Positions 12,594 to 20,268 of a stretch of DNA of 28,763 nt are shown piece by piece (the first letter of the stretch is position 1; every line of letters begins with the position of its first letter). Origin of the DNA: a virus. Location: positions 1 to 28,763 of the IMG/VR virus record IMGVR_UViG_3300032342_000667; one strand, written 5' to 3'. The notes under the pieces were generated by a model. It had not been told where the DNA came from, did not search any database, and saw only the letters and a program-made list of their open reading frames with translations. The translations under genes and the position numbers were made by a program.

Positions 12594-13255
12594 CCACTGA
12601 GGGATGAGATCCTCAGTGGTGCGGAAGGCGAGCGAGATTAAAGGCCAAACGTAATATGAGTACATCACTGCAATTTTCGTTACGTTTGGCAAAGCTCGCT
12701 AACGAAAACTCACTTCAACAGCCAGCTCCTTCGGGTTCTGGCTGTTGTCGTTTGCGTCACAGGCATTGCTTGCCAAACGGGCTTTCTCTGACCACACCCG
12801 TAACAGTCTGGTGGTCGAAATCCGATATGCCAAAAACCCGTAAGACGGGTGGCGAAGTAGTGGGTCGAACGGTTGTGGGCAATCTGGTTCACGACGAGAG
12901 TCGAGCACGGACAGCTCGTCTCTTCCACCAAAAGCACATGGCATCTTCGGTAATCGGTGAAACGCACAAAGCGCTGCCCGGCTTCAACTCGGCAGATTCC
13001 AGGAGTATTCCTGGAACGCGTGCGTCTAAAGCACAAACAGATTAACGTGTACCGATTGAAAACTCATGTCACCCCCCCTTTAGCTGTTGAGGGGGAAAGG
13101 GGGTGTCTTCGCCAGAGTTTGACCCCACTTCAGTCAGACGTCACCATCGGCGGACTCCAAGAGTGTCGAGTGCTCTTGGCTGAGGAGGGTCGTCACGAGA
13201 CAAGCCTGTCACGCCTATCGACCCGCGAAAAGAGCCTTCAAAGGCTAAGAGAAAG
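12594..13255 (+). ncRNA. Large, densely structured non-coding RNA candidate
   Basis: About 660 nt with its own promoter and no credible ORF. Perfect stems in order: CCACTGAGG/CCTCAGTGG (12594-12619); AGCGAG/CTCGCT enclosing GCCAAACGTAA/TTACGTTTGGC (12631-12700); AACGA/TCGTT enclosing AACAGCCAG/CTGGCTGTT with a UUCG loop (12701-12752); GACCAC/GTGGTC (12790-12816); ACCCGT/ACGGGT (12836-12850); GACGAG/CTCGTC (12893-12920); AATCGGT/ACCGATT (12952, 13057) enclosing ACGCAC/GTGCGT and two hairpins, one of them TTCCAGGA/TCCTGGAA; a C-rich/G-rich stem (13070-13105); CCAAGAG/CTCTTGG (13157-13179); GGGTCG/CGACCC (13187-13224). It recalls the GOLLD/ROOL class by size and phage context only. It may end as the leader of the gene at 13260. 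Confidence 0.65.
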
Positions 13256-13259
13256 AACC

Positions 13260-13442
13260 ATGAAAAAACAACAGACCGACGCCCAGAAGCGACGCGACAG
13301 GAGGCCAGTGAAATTCACCCCTGTCCATGCTTGTTCGCGCTGCGGCGTTAAACGCGTGGTGACTGTTCAGGAGGAGAGGCAGGCCGCACGACTGCGGTGC
13401 TTTGAGTGTGGTGGACCAATGAACCGCATCAGCCAAACTTGA
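13260..13442 (+). CDS. Tiny zinc-ribbon protein
   Basis: A 60-residue protein. A basic N-terminal tail (MKKQQTDAQKRRDRRPVKF) is followed by CSRCG and CFECGG, a CxxC-x20-CxxCG zinc ribbon. The tail suggests RNA or DNA contact. It lies directly downstream of the large structured RNA, so it may be translated from the same transcript and could bind it, which is inference. The ribosome binding site is weak (AAGAGAAAG). Confidence 0.6.
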   Translation: MKKQQTDAQKRRDRRPVKFTPVHACSRCGVKRVVTVQEERQAARLRCFECGGPMNRISQT

Positions 13443-13468
13443 CTGGTAGTGGCGGGATACGCTACCTT
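13439..13468 (+). promoter_or_regulatory. Possible promoter ahead of the packaging genes
   Basis: TTGACT (13439-13444), 18-bp spacer, TACCTT (13463-13468), with the inverted repeat GGTAG / CTACC (13445-13449, 13462-13466) between the boxes. The predicted start would fall at the ATG at 13475, giving a leaderless message, so this is uncertain. The inverted repeat could instead be an RNA hairpin. Confidence 0.35.
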
Positions 13469-13474
13469 TCAGGA

Positions 13475-14014
13475 ATGAGCACGACGATTGTGGACAATAA
13501 CGGCAACACCCGGGTGGTGCCTGACATCAAGAAGCGGATGCGAAAGTGCATCGTCTGTGGACTGCCCAGGTTTGACGCTGACTTCACGTCCGATCAGGTG
13601 CGCTGCGACGTCTGCGTGTTCCGGGCGCGCGACAAGGAGTTGACTGAAAAGGTCGATTCCGCGCTGCAAAACACCGTGCTTTCGATCTTGCAGCGGACCC
13701 AGACTGGTGAAAGTGCCACGGAGTTTGCTCCGGTGGTGGACGGATTGTTCGCCCGATTCGGCGGTGTTGATGGGTTCTGCGACGACTGGTACAGCCAGAT
13801 CGCCATCGCCATGCGTGATCGTCCTGGTACGATGGGAATCCTGAACCACTTCAAGGCGATTGCTGAGCTGGTGAAGAAGGCCAAGCCAGACTCCCCTCTG
13901 GGTGATCTCTCCAAGAAAACTGATGCCGAGTTGATATCGGCCGTCAGGAGCTTCTTGGTGACTGAGCAAACTCCCCGTATCGAAGGACCGTTCTCGGTGG
14001 CTCCTCTGCCATAG
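13475..14014 (+). CDS. Putative small terminase subunit
   Basis: 179 residues from the ATG at 13475. The N-terminal region has CIVCG and CDVC (about 24-45), a zinc-finger-like pair. The rest is helical: an oligomerisation-like segment (LTEKVDSALQNTVLSILQR), then GLFARFGGVDGFCDDW and a final helical part. Size, helical make-up and position immediately upstream of the large terminase fit a DNA-recognition terminase subunit; sequence alone is not diagnostic. AGGA is directly adjacent to the ATG, an unusual spacing. Confidence 0.5.
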   Translation: MSTTIVDNNGNTRVVPDIKKRMRKCIVCGLPRFDADFTSDQVRCDVCVFRARDKELTEKVDSALQNTVLSILQRTQTGESATEFAPVVDGLFARFGGVDGFCDDWYSQIAIAMRDRPGTMGILNHFKAIAELVKKAKPDSPLGDLSKKTDAELISAVRSFLVTEQTPRIEGPFSVAPLP

Positions 14015-14026
14015 TCAGGCGCCGTA

Positions 14027-15730
14027 GTGCCCAGACACCGTTGTGGAATGGACGCTGCCCAACTTCGCGACTTCATGCGCGAGTTGTCGGATCGTGGCGA
14101 GGAATCCCTGAAGCTCTTCCGGCCGCAGGAGCATCAGGAGGAGATTTTCACCAGCACGGCTTCTGAACTGTTGATCCGCGGAGGCAACCGTAGCGGCAAG
14201 AGCGTGTGCGTTGCGGTGCTTCTGGCCTCGGAGATGATGCGCACTCCGGTGCGGGATCACATCGGCGTTCTACTGCCGCTCCACGCCCCCCCAGAGGGCA
14301 ACAAGATGACGGTCTGGCTCGTGGGGTACGGCGAGAAGCATATTGGCCAGACCTTTCACAGACTCTTGTTCCAGCCGGGTTTGTTCGAGATCATCAAGGA
14401 CGAGCAAACGCAGGCTTGGCGCGCGTATCAGCCGTGGAGGGATTGGGACCGGCGTAAGGAGCGAAAGCCAGCACCTCCCCTGATTCCGAGACGCATGATC
14501 GACAAGGGCGGTTGGGGTTGGAAGAACAAGTCCATCCGCCACTTCGAGGTCTGTCGCTTGGTGAATGGAACGGAGATTTTCGCCTTCACTTCGATCGGTG
14601 ATCCGAAGATGGGTGATCCCGTGGACAGGGTGTGGGTGGATGAGGCGATCCGTTTCCCGAAGCATTACGCTGAATGGCAGGCGAGAATTTCGGATCGCAA
14701 GGGCAGGATCTTCTGGTCCGCGTGGCCGGGCCGCGTGAATAGTGCCTTGATTAACCTGCACTCCCGCGCCAAGGCCCAAGTGACGCGCATTCCACCAGAC
14801 GTCCAGGAAGTGAGACTGGCGTTCAGTCAGAACCAATTCGTGGATGACGACGAGAAGAGAAAGCGTCTGGAGGGCTGGAGCCCGGACGAGGCGCTCAGTC
14901 GCGACCTGGGTGAGTTCGTGCGAGGCAACTCCCAGGTTTACCCAACTTTCTCGGCAGCTCTTCACAGCACCCCCTGTCAGGCAGAATCACAGGATGACGA
15001 GGTGGATGCGGTATTGCGAAAAACCAACGGCGTTCCACCGGACGACTGGAGTCGAACCTTGATTCTGGATCCGGGCCACACGCATCCAGGAGTTCTCTTT
15101 GCGGCGATTCCCCCTCCGCGATTAGTGAAAAACGGCGACAAGATCGTTTGCGGCGTGGTCTACGACGAGATTTACCTACCAAGCTCCGACGCCACGGAAA
15201 TCGCCAAGGCTTGTCTGCCGAAGATGGAGGGGTACGCCTTCCACACTTTTCTGATTGACTTTCATGCTGGCAGGCAGACCCCGATGGGGTTCAGCATGAC
15301 CATTGCCGATCAGTACTCCAATGCCTTCCGGGAGCAGGGGCTTTTCTCCTTGCAGAGTGGCAGCGCTTTCTCGTGGTCCAGTGATGACGTGGAGGGTGGG
15401 CTGGAACTAGTCAGGGTGCGTCTGCGCCCGGCGAGGAAGTTTCGCCCGTGGCTCAGGGTGGTGTCCAAGACCTGTCCGAATTTCATGCAGCAGATGGAAT
15501 TGTACGAGAAACAGACCGATGCCAGGGGGTTTGTGTTGAACAAGCCAGCTCCACGGCAGGTGGATTGTCTGTGCGATTGTGTTCGGTATTGGGTTCAGAA
15601 CGACCCCACCTACATTACACCCGATCAGCCGATTCGGGTGAAAAGTCCAGCTTGGTTGGCCTTTACCAATGACTGGAGCGAGAAACCGAAGGGCCAAGTT
15701 TCAATCACTTTGGGAATGAAGGAGCGATAA
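14027..15730 (+). CDS. terL: Terminase large subunit (packaging ATPase/nuclease)
   Basis: 567 residues from a GTG with AGG 7 nt upstream; an ATG at 14048 is an alternative. ATPase domain: Walker A GGNRSGKS (residues 52-59) and Walker B VWVDEA (Asp205-Glu206). Nuclease domain: acidic residues in LILDPG (Asp348), FLIDFH (Asp411) and a late Asp in CLCDCVRYW (about residue 517), the layout of the RNase H-like TerL nuclease. It packages and cuts phage DNA at the portal. The stop overlaps the next start (TAATG). Confidence 0.92.
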   Translation: MPRHRCGMDAAQLRDFMRELSDRGEESLKLFRPQEHQEEIFTSTASELLIRGGNRSGKSVCVAVLLASEMMRTPVRDHIGVLLPLHAPPEGNKMTVWLVGYGEKHIGQTFHRLLFQPGLFEIIKDEQTQAWRAYQPWRDWDRRKERKPAPPLIPRRMIDKGGWGWKNKSIRHFEVCRLVNGTEIFAFTSIGDPKMGDPVDRVWVDEAIRFPKHYAEWQARISDRKGRIFWSAWPGRVNSALINLHSRAKAQVTRIPPDVQEVRLAFSQNQFVDDDEKRKRLEGWSPDEALSRDLGEFVRGNSQVYPTFSAALHSTPCQAESQDDEVDAVLRKTNGVPPDDWSRTLILDPGHTHPGVLFAAIPPPRLVKNGDKIVCGVVYDEIYLPSSDATEIAKACLPKMEGYAFHTFLIDFHAGRQTPMGFSMTIADQYSNAFREQGLFSLQSGSAFSWSSDDVEGGLELVRVRLRPARKFRPWLRVVSKTCPNFMQQMELYEKQTDARGFVLNKPAPRQVDCLCDCVRYWVQNDPTYITPDQPIRVKSPAWLAFTNDWSEKPKGQVSITLGMKER

Positions 15731-16221
15731 TGAAGACTTTGACGATTGGTGAGGTGTGCGTGTACTACCCAGGAGGCGAGGTAACTCTGGAGCCAGCCGC
15801 CGCCCTGGTGACTGGCGTGTCCCACGGGACTTGCGTTACGTTGGCGGTGTTCCAGAAAGGATCCACGATCATTTGGCACCGTCCGAGCGTGTTCCACCTC
15901 GACGACCCGGCGAACAAGAATCCATCCGTACCCAAGCTTTACGGAACGTGGGATACTGTGGAGGCTCACCGGGAGCGTGTTCAGGAGGAGCGTGAAAGGC
16001 TGGCTCGTATTCGACAGAGGGCCGCCGATGGGGAGGTGGATCGTGAGCGGAACTTCGATGATCTGATGAAGTTTCACGCGGAAGATATCGTGAAGATGCG
16101 TACGGAACAAAACATGACCGCAGTGGACATTGCTCAGGAAATGTCCAGCCGAACCGGCCTATCCTGGACCTACCAACGAATTGGTAAGATGCTCAGGAAT
16201 CGTGGGCTGGTGCCTACCTAA
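15730..16221 (+). CDS. Conserved phage protein: N-terminal beta domain plus C-terminal helix-turn-helix-like region
   Basis: A 163-residue protein. Residues 1-75 are beta-rich, with VYYPGGEV, AALVTGVSHGTCVTLAVF and WHRPSVFHLDD followed by YGTWDTVEAH. This type of small beta (SH3-like) domain is found in many phages near terminase or tail genes. A charged helical linker follows. Residues 118-160 (MTAVDIAQEMSSRTGLSW, then IGKMLRNRGL) read as a helix-turn-helix. A fused beta/HTH form between terminase and portal could link packaging to DNA binding. Function unproven. Confidence 0.6.
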   Translation: MKTLTIGEVCVYYPGGEVTLEPAAALVTGVSHGTCVTLAVFQKGSTIIWHRPSVFHLDDPANKNPSVPKLYGTWDTVEAHRERVQEERERLARIRQRAADGEVDRERNFDDLMKFHAEDIVKMRTEQNMTAVDIAQEMSSRTGLSWTYQRIGKMLRNRGLVPT

Positions 16222-16233
16222 AAAAGGGAACGC

Positions 16234-18765
16234 ATGGACGCCGCTATTCTCACGCAACTGATCTCGGACAAGTACGAGTTCATGCGCCCGATCACTGATG
16301 GCTGGATTCGGATGTTCGAGTCCGCCAAGGAGTCTCGCTCTGGTTTTGATGCCGTGGCACGGCAATGCACGGAGTTCTTCTCAGGCGCCATTGGGTTCAT
16401 GTGGGAGAAGGAGTACGCGAAGAAGTACATGGGCGGCAATATGTCGCCCCGGTTCAAGATCACCATGGCGAAGGCGTTCGAGTTGGTCGCACTCTATGGT
16501 CCGGTGCTGTACTGGAAGAACCCCCAGCGCACGGTTCGCACGCGCAAGGGAATCAACTACTCACCGGAGATGTTCGGTGGCCAGCAGGACCCTCGATCCC
16601 AGCAGATGTTTCAGCAGGCTCAGATGGAGCAGCAGATGATGGCCGCGTCGGATTCCGCGCGCTGTCAATTGCTGGAGTCTTGGCTGAATTACACCCCTCT
16701 AGAGATGCCCGGTGGAGGGCTCGCGTCCCACTCCGAGATGGCGATCACTCAGGCGTTGGTGACGGGACGTGGAGTCCTGTGGCCGGAACCGTACACGATG
16801 CCCGGTTCCGAGCGAGTTCTTACCGGGTGTTTTTTTGATTCCCAGGACAACCTCTTCATCGATCCGGATGCGACCTGCCTCCAGGATGCGATGTGGATCT
16901 GCCGCAGGCGGGTAGAGCCGTACTGGGTGGCTGAGCGGAAGTTCAAGCTTCCTCCCGGGACGCTGAAGCAGTACGCCACCATGGAGAGTGTTTCCACCCA
17001 GACGGACGTCAAGAATAGCACTTTTGGGAGGAATGACCGTGCCCAAGGCAAGACCAACGACATGCTCATTTACATGGAGTTCTTTTCCAAGATGGGCGTG
17101 GGTGCTCGAATCCGCAATGTGGACACACCACTGCGTGAGGCCTTTGACCGCGTGGTAGGTGACTATGCCTACGTCGCGGTGTCCAGGGACGTTCCGTTCC
17201 CTCTCAATGCTCCCACGAAAATGATCCTGGATGGGTCCGACGACGATGTGGAGAAAGCCTTCCGCTGGCCGGTCCCGTACTGGATGGACAACCGCTGGCC
17301 GTGCGCCGTGCTGGATTTTTACCGCAAATGGAACGAGCCGTACCCTATTCCACCGATGGCTCCGGGGCTGGGTGAGCTGGCCTATCTCAACGTGTTCATG
17401 AGTCACTTGGCTGGCCGGATCTGGACGTCTTCGCGCGACTTCATTGTCGTGTTGGAGGCCGCCAAGAAGTACATCGAGCCAGCCTTGAAAAACGGTGAGG
17501 ACCTGTCGATCCTGTCGTTGCCATCGAACTTCAAGTCCATCAAGGACGTTGTTGATTTTCTCCAGCAACCGCAGGTGAACAAGGACGCCTGGGAGATTAT
17601 TGATCGTCTGACGGCCCAGTTCGAGAAACGCGTTGGCTTGAATGAGTTGTTGTACGGGCTGAATCCCGGTGGTACTCAGAGCAGGACTGCCACCGACACC
17701 GAGGCCAAGAAGGACTTTCTCTCAGTGCGGCCGGATTACATGGCCGGTAAAGTGGAGGCGTGGCAGCAGGATGCCGCTGACCTGGAGAAGATTTGCACGC
17801 GGTGGTTCGTGAAGCCGGAGCATGTGGAAAGCAAGTTTGGCAAGATCGGCGCCATGCTGTGGGGCCAGCATGTGTCCACCTCTGACCCCGAGTCGATCGT
17901 CCGCGACATGCGGGCTGGCGTTGAAGCTGGCTCGGTGCGTAAGCCAAACAAGGCACGTGAAGCCCAGAACATGCAGACCGTGTTGCCGATCCTATTCCCA
18001 GAGTTGTCCAAGCACGCTGACGCCACGGGTGACACGAATCCTATCAATGCCCTCATTAAGCATTGGGGAGAGGCCATCGAGGAGAACGTGGACGACATGA
18101 TGATGGGTCAACGTCGTCCGCCTCCTGATGACGAGATGGCCAACATGCAGAAGGAGCAGATGCAGCTCACCAACCAGAAGACCGGGGCGGAGGTCCAGAA
18201 GATCACCGCTGACGCGCAGCTCTCCCAGGTGGAGGCGGTGGTGAAACAGACCGAGATCCAGACCGCTGGCGCCGAAGTCGAGAAGGCTCAATTGGAGTCT
18301 GAGGGCGAACGTCAGAAGATGATGGCAGCCATGCAGAAGATGCAGATGGACCTCCAGAAAGATCACGCCGAGTTGCAGATGAAGGCCGAGGGGTTCCAGC
18401 AAAAGCTGGCTGCCGATCAGCAGTCTGGAGAAGTGAAGATTGCCCAGGGCGCCCAGAAGTTGGAACTCGACAAGGCTGCTGGCGTACAGAAACTTGAACT
18501 CGACCGTGCCATGGGCGAGATGAAGTTGGAGCAGGAGCGTCAGAAAATTGAACTCGCTCGCGTGGATGCGGCGCTGGGCTTGCGCCAGAAGTCTGATGAC
18601 CACGCCCTGCAAATGGGACAGGATTCCGAGTCCCACATGCGAGAGATGGATTCCAAGCAGGACGCTCACGAACAAAGTGTCAAGCAGACCCAGGAAATGT
18701 CCAAGGCGAAGGTGGATGCCGCGAAGAAGGCAGCCGCAGCCAAACCGAAGGGAAATAGCAAGTGA
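16234..18765 (+). CDS. Portal protein with long C-terminal coiled coil
   Basis: 843 residues; AAAAAGGG lies 5 nt before the ATG. Portal features: an N-terminal helical clip/stem region, repeated aromatic-rich segments (ALYGPVLYWKNPQRTVRTR), the QALVTGRGVLWPEP and NLFIDPDA segments typical of large portals, and the crown-proximal GLNELLYGLNPGGTQSRTATD. Residues about 630-843 form a Gln/Lys/Glu-rich coiled coil that could make an extended barrel inside the head, as in P22-type portals. It forms the dodecameric DNA channel. It lies after terminase. Confidence 0.85.
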   Translation: MDAAILTQLISDKYEFMRPITDGWIRMFESAKESRSGFDAVARQCTEFFSGAIGFMWEKEYAKKYMGGNMSPRFKITMAKAFELVALYGPVLYWKNPQRTVRTRKGINYSPEMFGGQQDPRSQQMFQQAQMEQQMMAASDSARCQLLESWLNYTPLEMPGGGLASHSEMAITQALVTGRGVLWPEPYTMPGSERVLTGCFFDSQDNLFIDPDATCLQDAMWICRRRVEPYWVAERKFKLPPGTLKQYATMESVSTQTDVKNSTFGRNDRAQGKTNDMLIYMEFFSKMGVGARIRNVDTPLREAFDRVVGDYAYVAVSRDVPFPLNAPTKMILDGSDDDVEKAFRWPVPYWMDNRWPCAVLDFYRKWNEPYPIPPMAPGLGELAYLNVFMSHLAGRIWTSSRDFIVVLEAAKKYIEPALKNGEDLSILSLPSNFKSIKDVVDFLQQPQVNKDAWEIIDRLTAQFEKRVGLNELLYGLNPGGTQSRTATDTEAKKDFLSVRPDYMAGKVEAWQQDAADLEKICTRWFVKPEHVESKFGKIGAMLWGQHVSTSDPESIVRDMRAGVEAGSVRKPNKAREAQNMQTVLPILFPELSKHADATGDTNPINALIKHWGEAIEENVDDMMMGQRRPPPDDEMANMQKEQMQLTNQKTGAEVQKITADAQLSQVEAVVKQTEIQTAGAEVEKAQLESEGERQKMMAAMQKMQMDLQKDHAELQMKAEGFQQKLAADQQSGEVKIAQGAQKLELDKAAGVQKLELDRAMGEMKLEQERQKIELARVDAALGLRQKSDDHALQMGQDSESHMREMDSKQDAHEQSVKQTQEMSKAKVDAAKKAAAAKPKGNSK

Positions 18766-19280
18766 GCCATGTGATCATTGAGGGCGGCGTCCAGTATCGC
18801 GTTACCATCGTCGCTGGCAAGACGGTTTACGATCCCCCATTGCCGAAACAGATCGTGAAACGCAACGCCAAGCGATTGAAAGCGATGCTGGACGCCCAGT
18901 CCCCGCCAAGGAGTATGACTGATGTGGAGCTATTTGCAGACGTCGGTACACTTGATAAACAGTACCGGGGGGAGGAGCAGTACCTCGACAGCATCGTTGC
19001 CGGAGCCAGAAAGCACGGCTACAACCCTAATCCACATGACTTCTACATGGGGAACATGGCAAGATTCGTTGGAGATCCAGAAGCCTTCGTGCCCCCTACT
19101 GGTGGACGAGGGCATATCCGCAAGGTGTGCGAGCAGCGGGGAATTCCTAGCTCGGGAGCGGTTAATCTGGCCGGACGTGAGCCGGAGGTTGATCCGTGGG
19201 AGGCTATTGAGGCCACCCAGAAGCGGGCTAAGGAGGTGGGTAGGTCGAGAAAGGCGTCCACAGGCAAAGGGAAACAGTAA
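18762..19280 (+). CDS. Hypothetical virion-associated protein after the portal
   Basis: A 172-residue protein with a GTG start in a GTGA overlap with the portal stop. The N-terminus is beta-like (VQYRVTIVAGKTVYDPP). The middle and C-terminus are helical and Lys/Arg rich (EATQKRAKEVGRSRKASTGKGKQ). Not recognised. Tight coupling to the portal suggests a head-related role. Confidence 0.6.
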   Translation: MSHVIIEGGVQYRVTIVAGKTVYDPPLPKQIVKRNAKRLKAMLDAQSPPRSMTDVELFADVGTLDKQYRGEEQYLDSIVAGARKHGYNPNPHDFYMGNMARFVGDPEAFVPPTGGRGHIRKVCEQRGIPSSGAVNLAGREPEVDPWEAIEATQKRAKEVGRSRKASTGKGKQ

Positions 19281-19442
19281 TACTTCTGTTGCGGTTCAGG
19301 CGAAATACTAATCTGATTGTAAAAAAACCAGAAGTACTTCTGCAAAACAGGTTCCCAAACGCAAGTCTAAGCGGTAGAGTGGGTTAAGTCAGATTGGCGT
19401 TTTTCGCCTCTAGTGCCGCAAACCGTATCCGAGGACTTAACC
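19281..19442 (+). other. Intergenic region with palindrome and start-codon hairpin
   Basis: 162 bp without a gene. It holds the perfect 14-bp palindrome CAGAAGTACTTCTG (19329-19342), whose half TACTTCTG also occurs at 19281-19288. Then comes a GGTTAAGTC / GACTTAACC stem (19382-19390, 19434-19442) with an inner GGCG-TTTTT-CGCC hairpin. The right arm ends at the ATG of the next gene and includes part of its ribosome binding site (GAGGA), so the fold could control translation. No clear promoter. Confidence 0.6.
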
Positions 19443-19889
19443 ATGGCTTTAGCATCCGTTACTAAGACGTTTCTCACGCAGGCGCTCGCCAGTCGATCCG
19501 CTGCCCGTGAGATCATCGGGCTCCTGAACTCACTGTCTGGTAGTTTGGCGACTGTGACTTTTGCGGTAGCGGTCGAGGCCGCCAACAACATCGACGTGAC
19601 GATTCAGGTGAAGGACGAGTGGGGCAACAACGTCACCTCCGTCCACGCCCTTGATGTCCTCCTAGTGGCCACCGCTGCAGCTTTGGCGTTCAACGCCAAT
19701 GCCTACACGATCACGGCTACCGCAGGGAATGTCGTGGAGCCAGTGGCGGCTAAGGTGCTGAAGGTGCTCACGACCGCCGCAGGGTTGGCGACGATCCGCC
19801 TGAATAATGTCGCCGCGGTGACATGCTTCATGGCGGTGCAACTGAACAGCAGCCAATTGTCCGTGAGCCCAACCATCACCCACGTGTAA
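19443..19889 (+). CDS. Putative virion structural protein
   Basis: 148 residues from the ATG at 19443 (GAGGA upstream). It is low in charge and rich in Ala, Val, Thr and Leu with repeated beta strands (VTFAVAVEAANNIDVTIQV, then AYTITATAGNV), a composition typical of head decoration or spike proteins. It is paired with a similarly composed gene at 19935. Between portal and neck genes, a head-surface role is plausible but unproven. Confidence 0.6.
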   Translation: MALASVTKTFLTQALASRSAAREIIGLLNSLSGSLATVTFAVAVEAANNIDVTIQVKDEWGNNVTSVHALDVLLVATAAALAFNANAYTITATAGNVVEPVAAKVLKVLTTAAGLATIRLNNVAAVTCFMAVQLNSSQLSVSPTITHV

Positions 19890-19934
19890 TAGTGGTCGAG
19901 TCTTTCCAAGAGCACTACTGGAACGAGGTGAATT

Positions 19935-20258
19935 ATGTTGGGTGCAAGCCTTGACCGGATTAAAAGGGTGAAGGTCGACACTGCCGCTGGCGGTACTGTC
20001 GCCCTGATCGCTGGCGTCGCCAACCAGAGGATTCAGATCCTTGGCCTGGATTTAACCTTGGCTGCGGGAACGGTGCAGTTCCTGAGTGCGGCCGTGACAT
20101 TGACCGGGGCCATGACGTTCACCTCCAAGACCCTGCCGTTGCTGCCAATCAACGACGGGGTGGTTCCTTGGTACGTCTGCACGGCTGGATCGGCATTCAA
20201 TGCGGCATTCAGTGGATTGAATCAATGCAGCGGCGAACTTATCTACCTGCAAGAGTAG
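19935..20258 (+). CDS. Small virion structural protein
   Basis: A 107-residue protein. GAGGTGA lies just before the ATG. It is an almost uncharged beta-rich protein (VALIAGVANQRIQILGLDL, then GTVQFLSAAVTLTGAMTFTS), with an aromatic/Cys segment (VVPWYVCTAGSAF). The strand pattern matches small capsid-decorating or fibre-base proteins. Exact role unknown. Confidence 0.6.
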   Translation: MLGASLDRIKRVKVDTAAGGTVALIAGVANQRIQILGLDLTLAAGTVQFLSAAVTLTGAMTFTSKTLPLLPINDGVVPWYVCTAGSAFNAAFSGLNQCSGELIYLQE

Positions 20259-20268
20259 GAGGTGAGCC

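Noticed and set aside
12781-12835. T-loop-like GGTCGAAATCC, considered as tRNA or tmRNA
   Set aside because: No matching acceptor stem or anticodon arm could be built, and no tmRNA 5' signature is present.
12656-13045. A 129-codon ORF across the large structured region
   Set aside because: Its ATG lies in the loop of a perfect stem with no ribosome binding site, the product is low-quality, and the DNA is dominated by stems; an RNA explains the region better.
16224-16236. GGGAACGCATGG before the portal gene as a degenerate dispersed repeat
   Set aside because: Best explained as the portal ribosome binding site and start codon; similar weak matches (15711, 19726) lie inside genes.
16699-18675. 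Long minus-strand ORFs opposite the portal and terminase genes
   Set aside because: Antisense shadows of well-supported genes with no recognisable domains or start signals.
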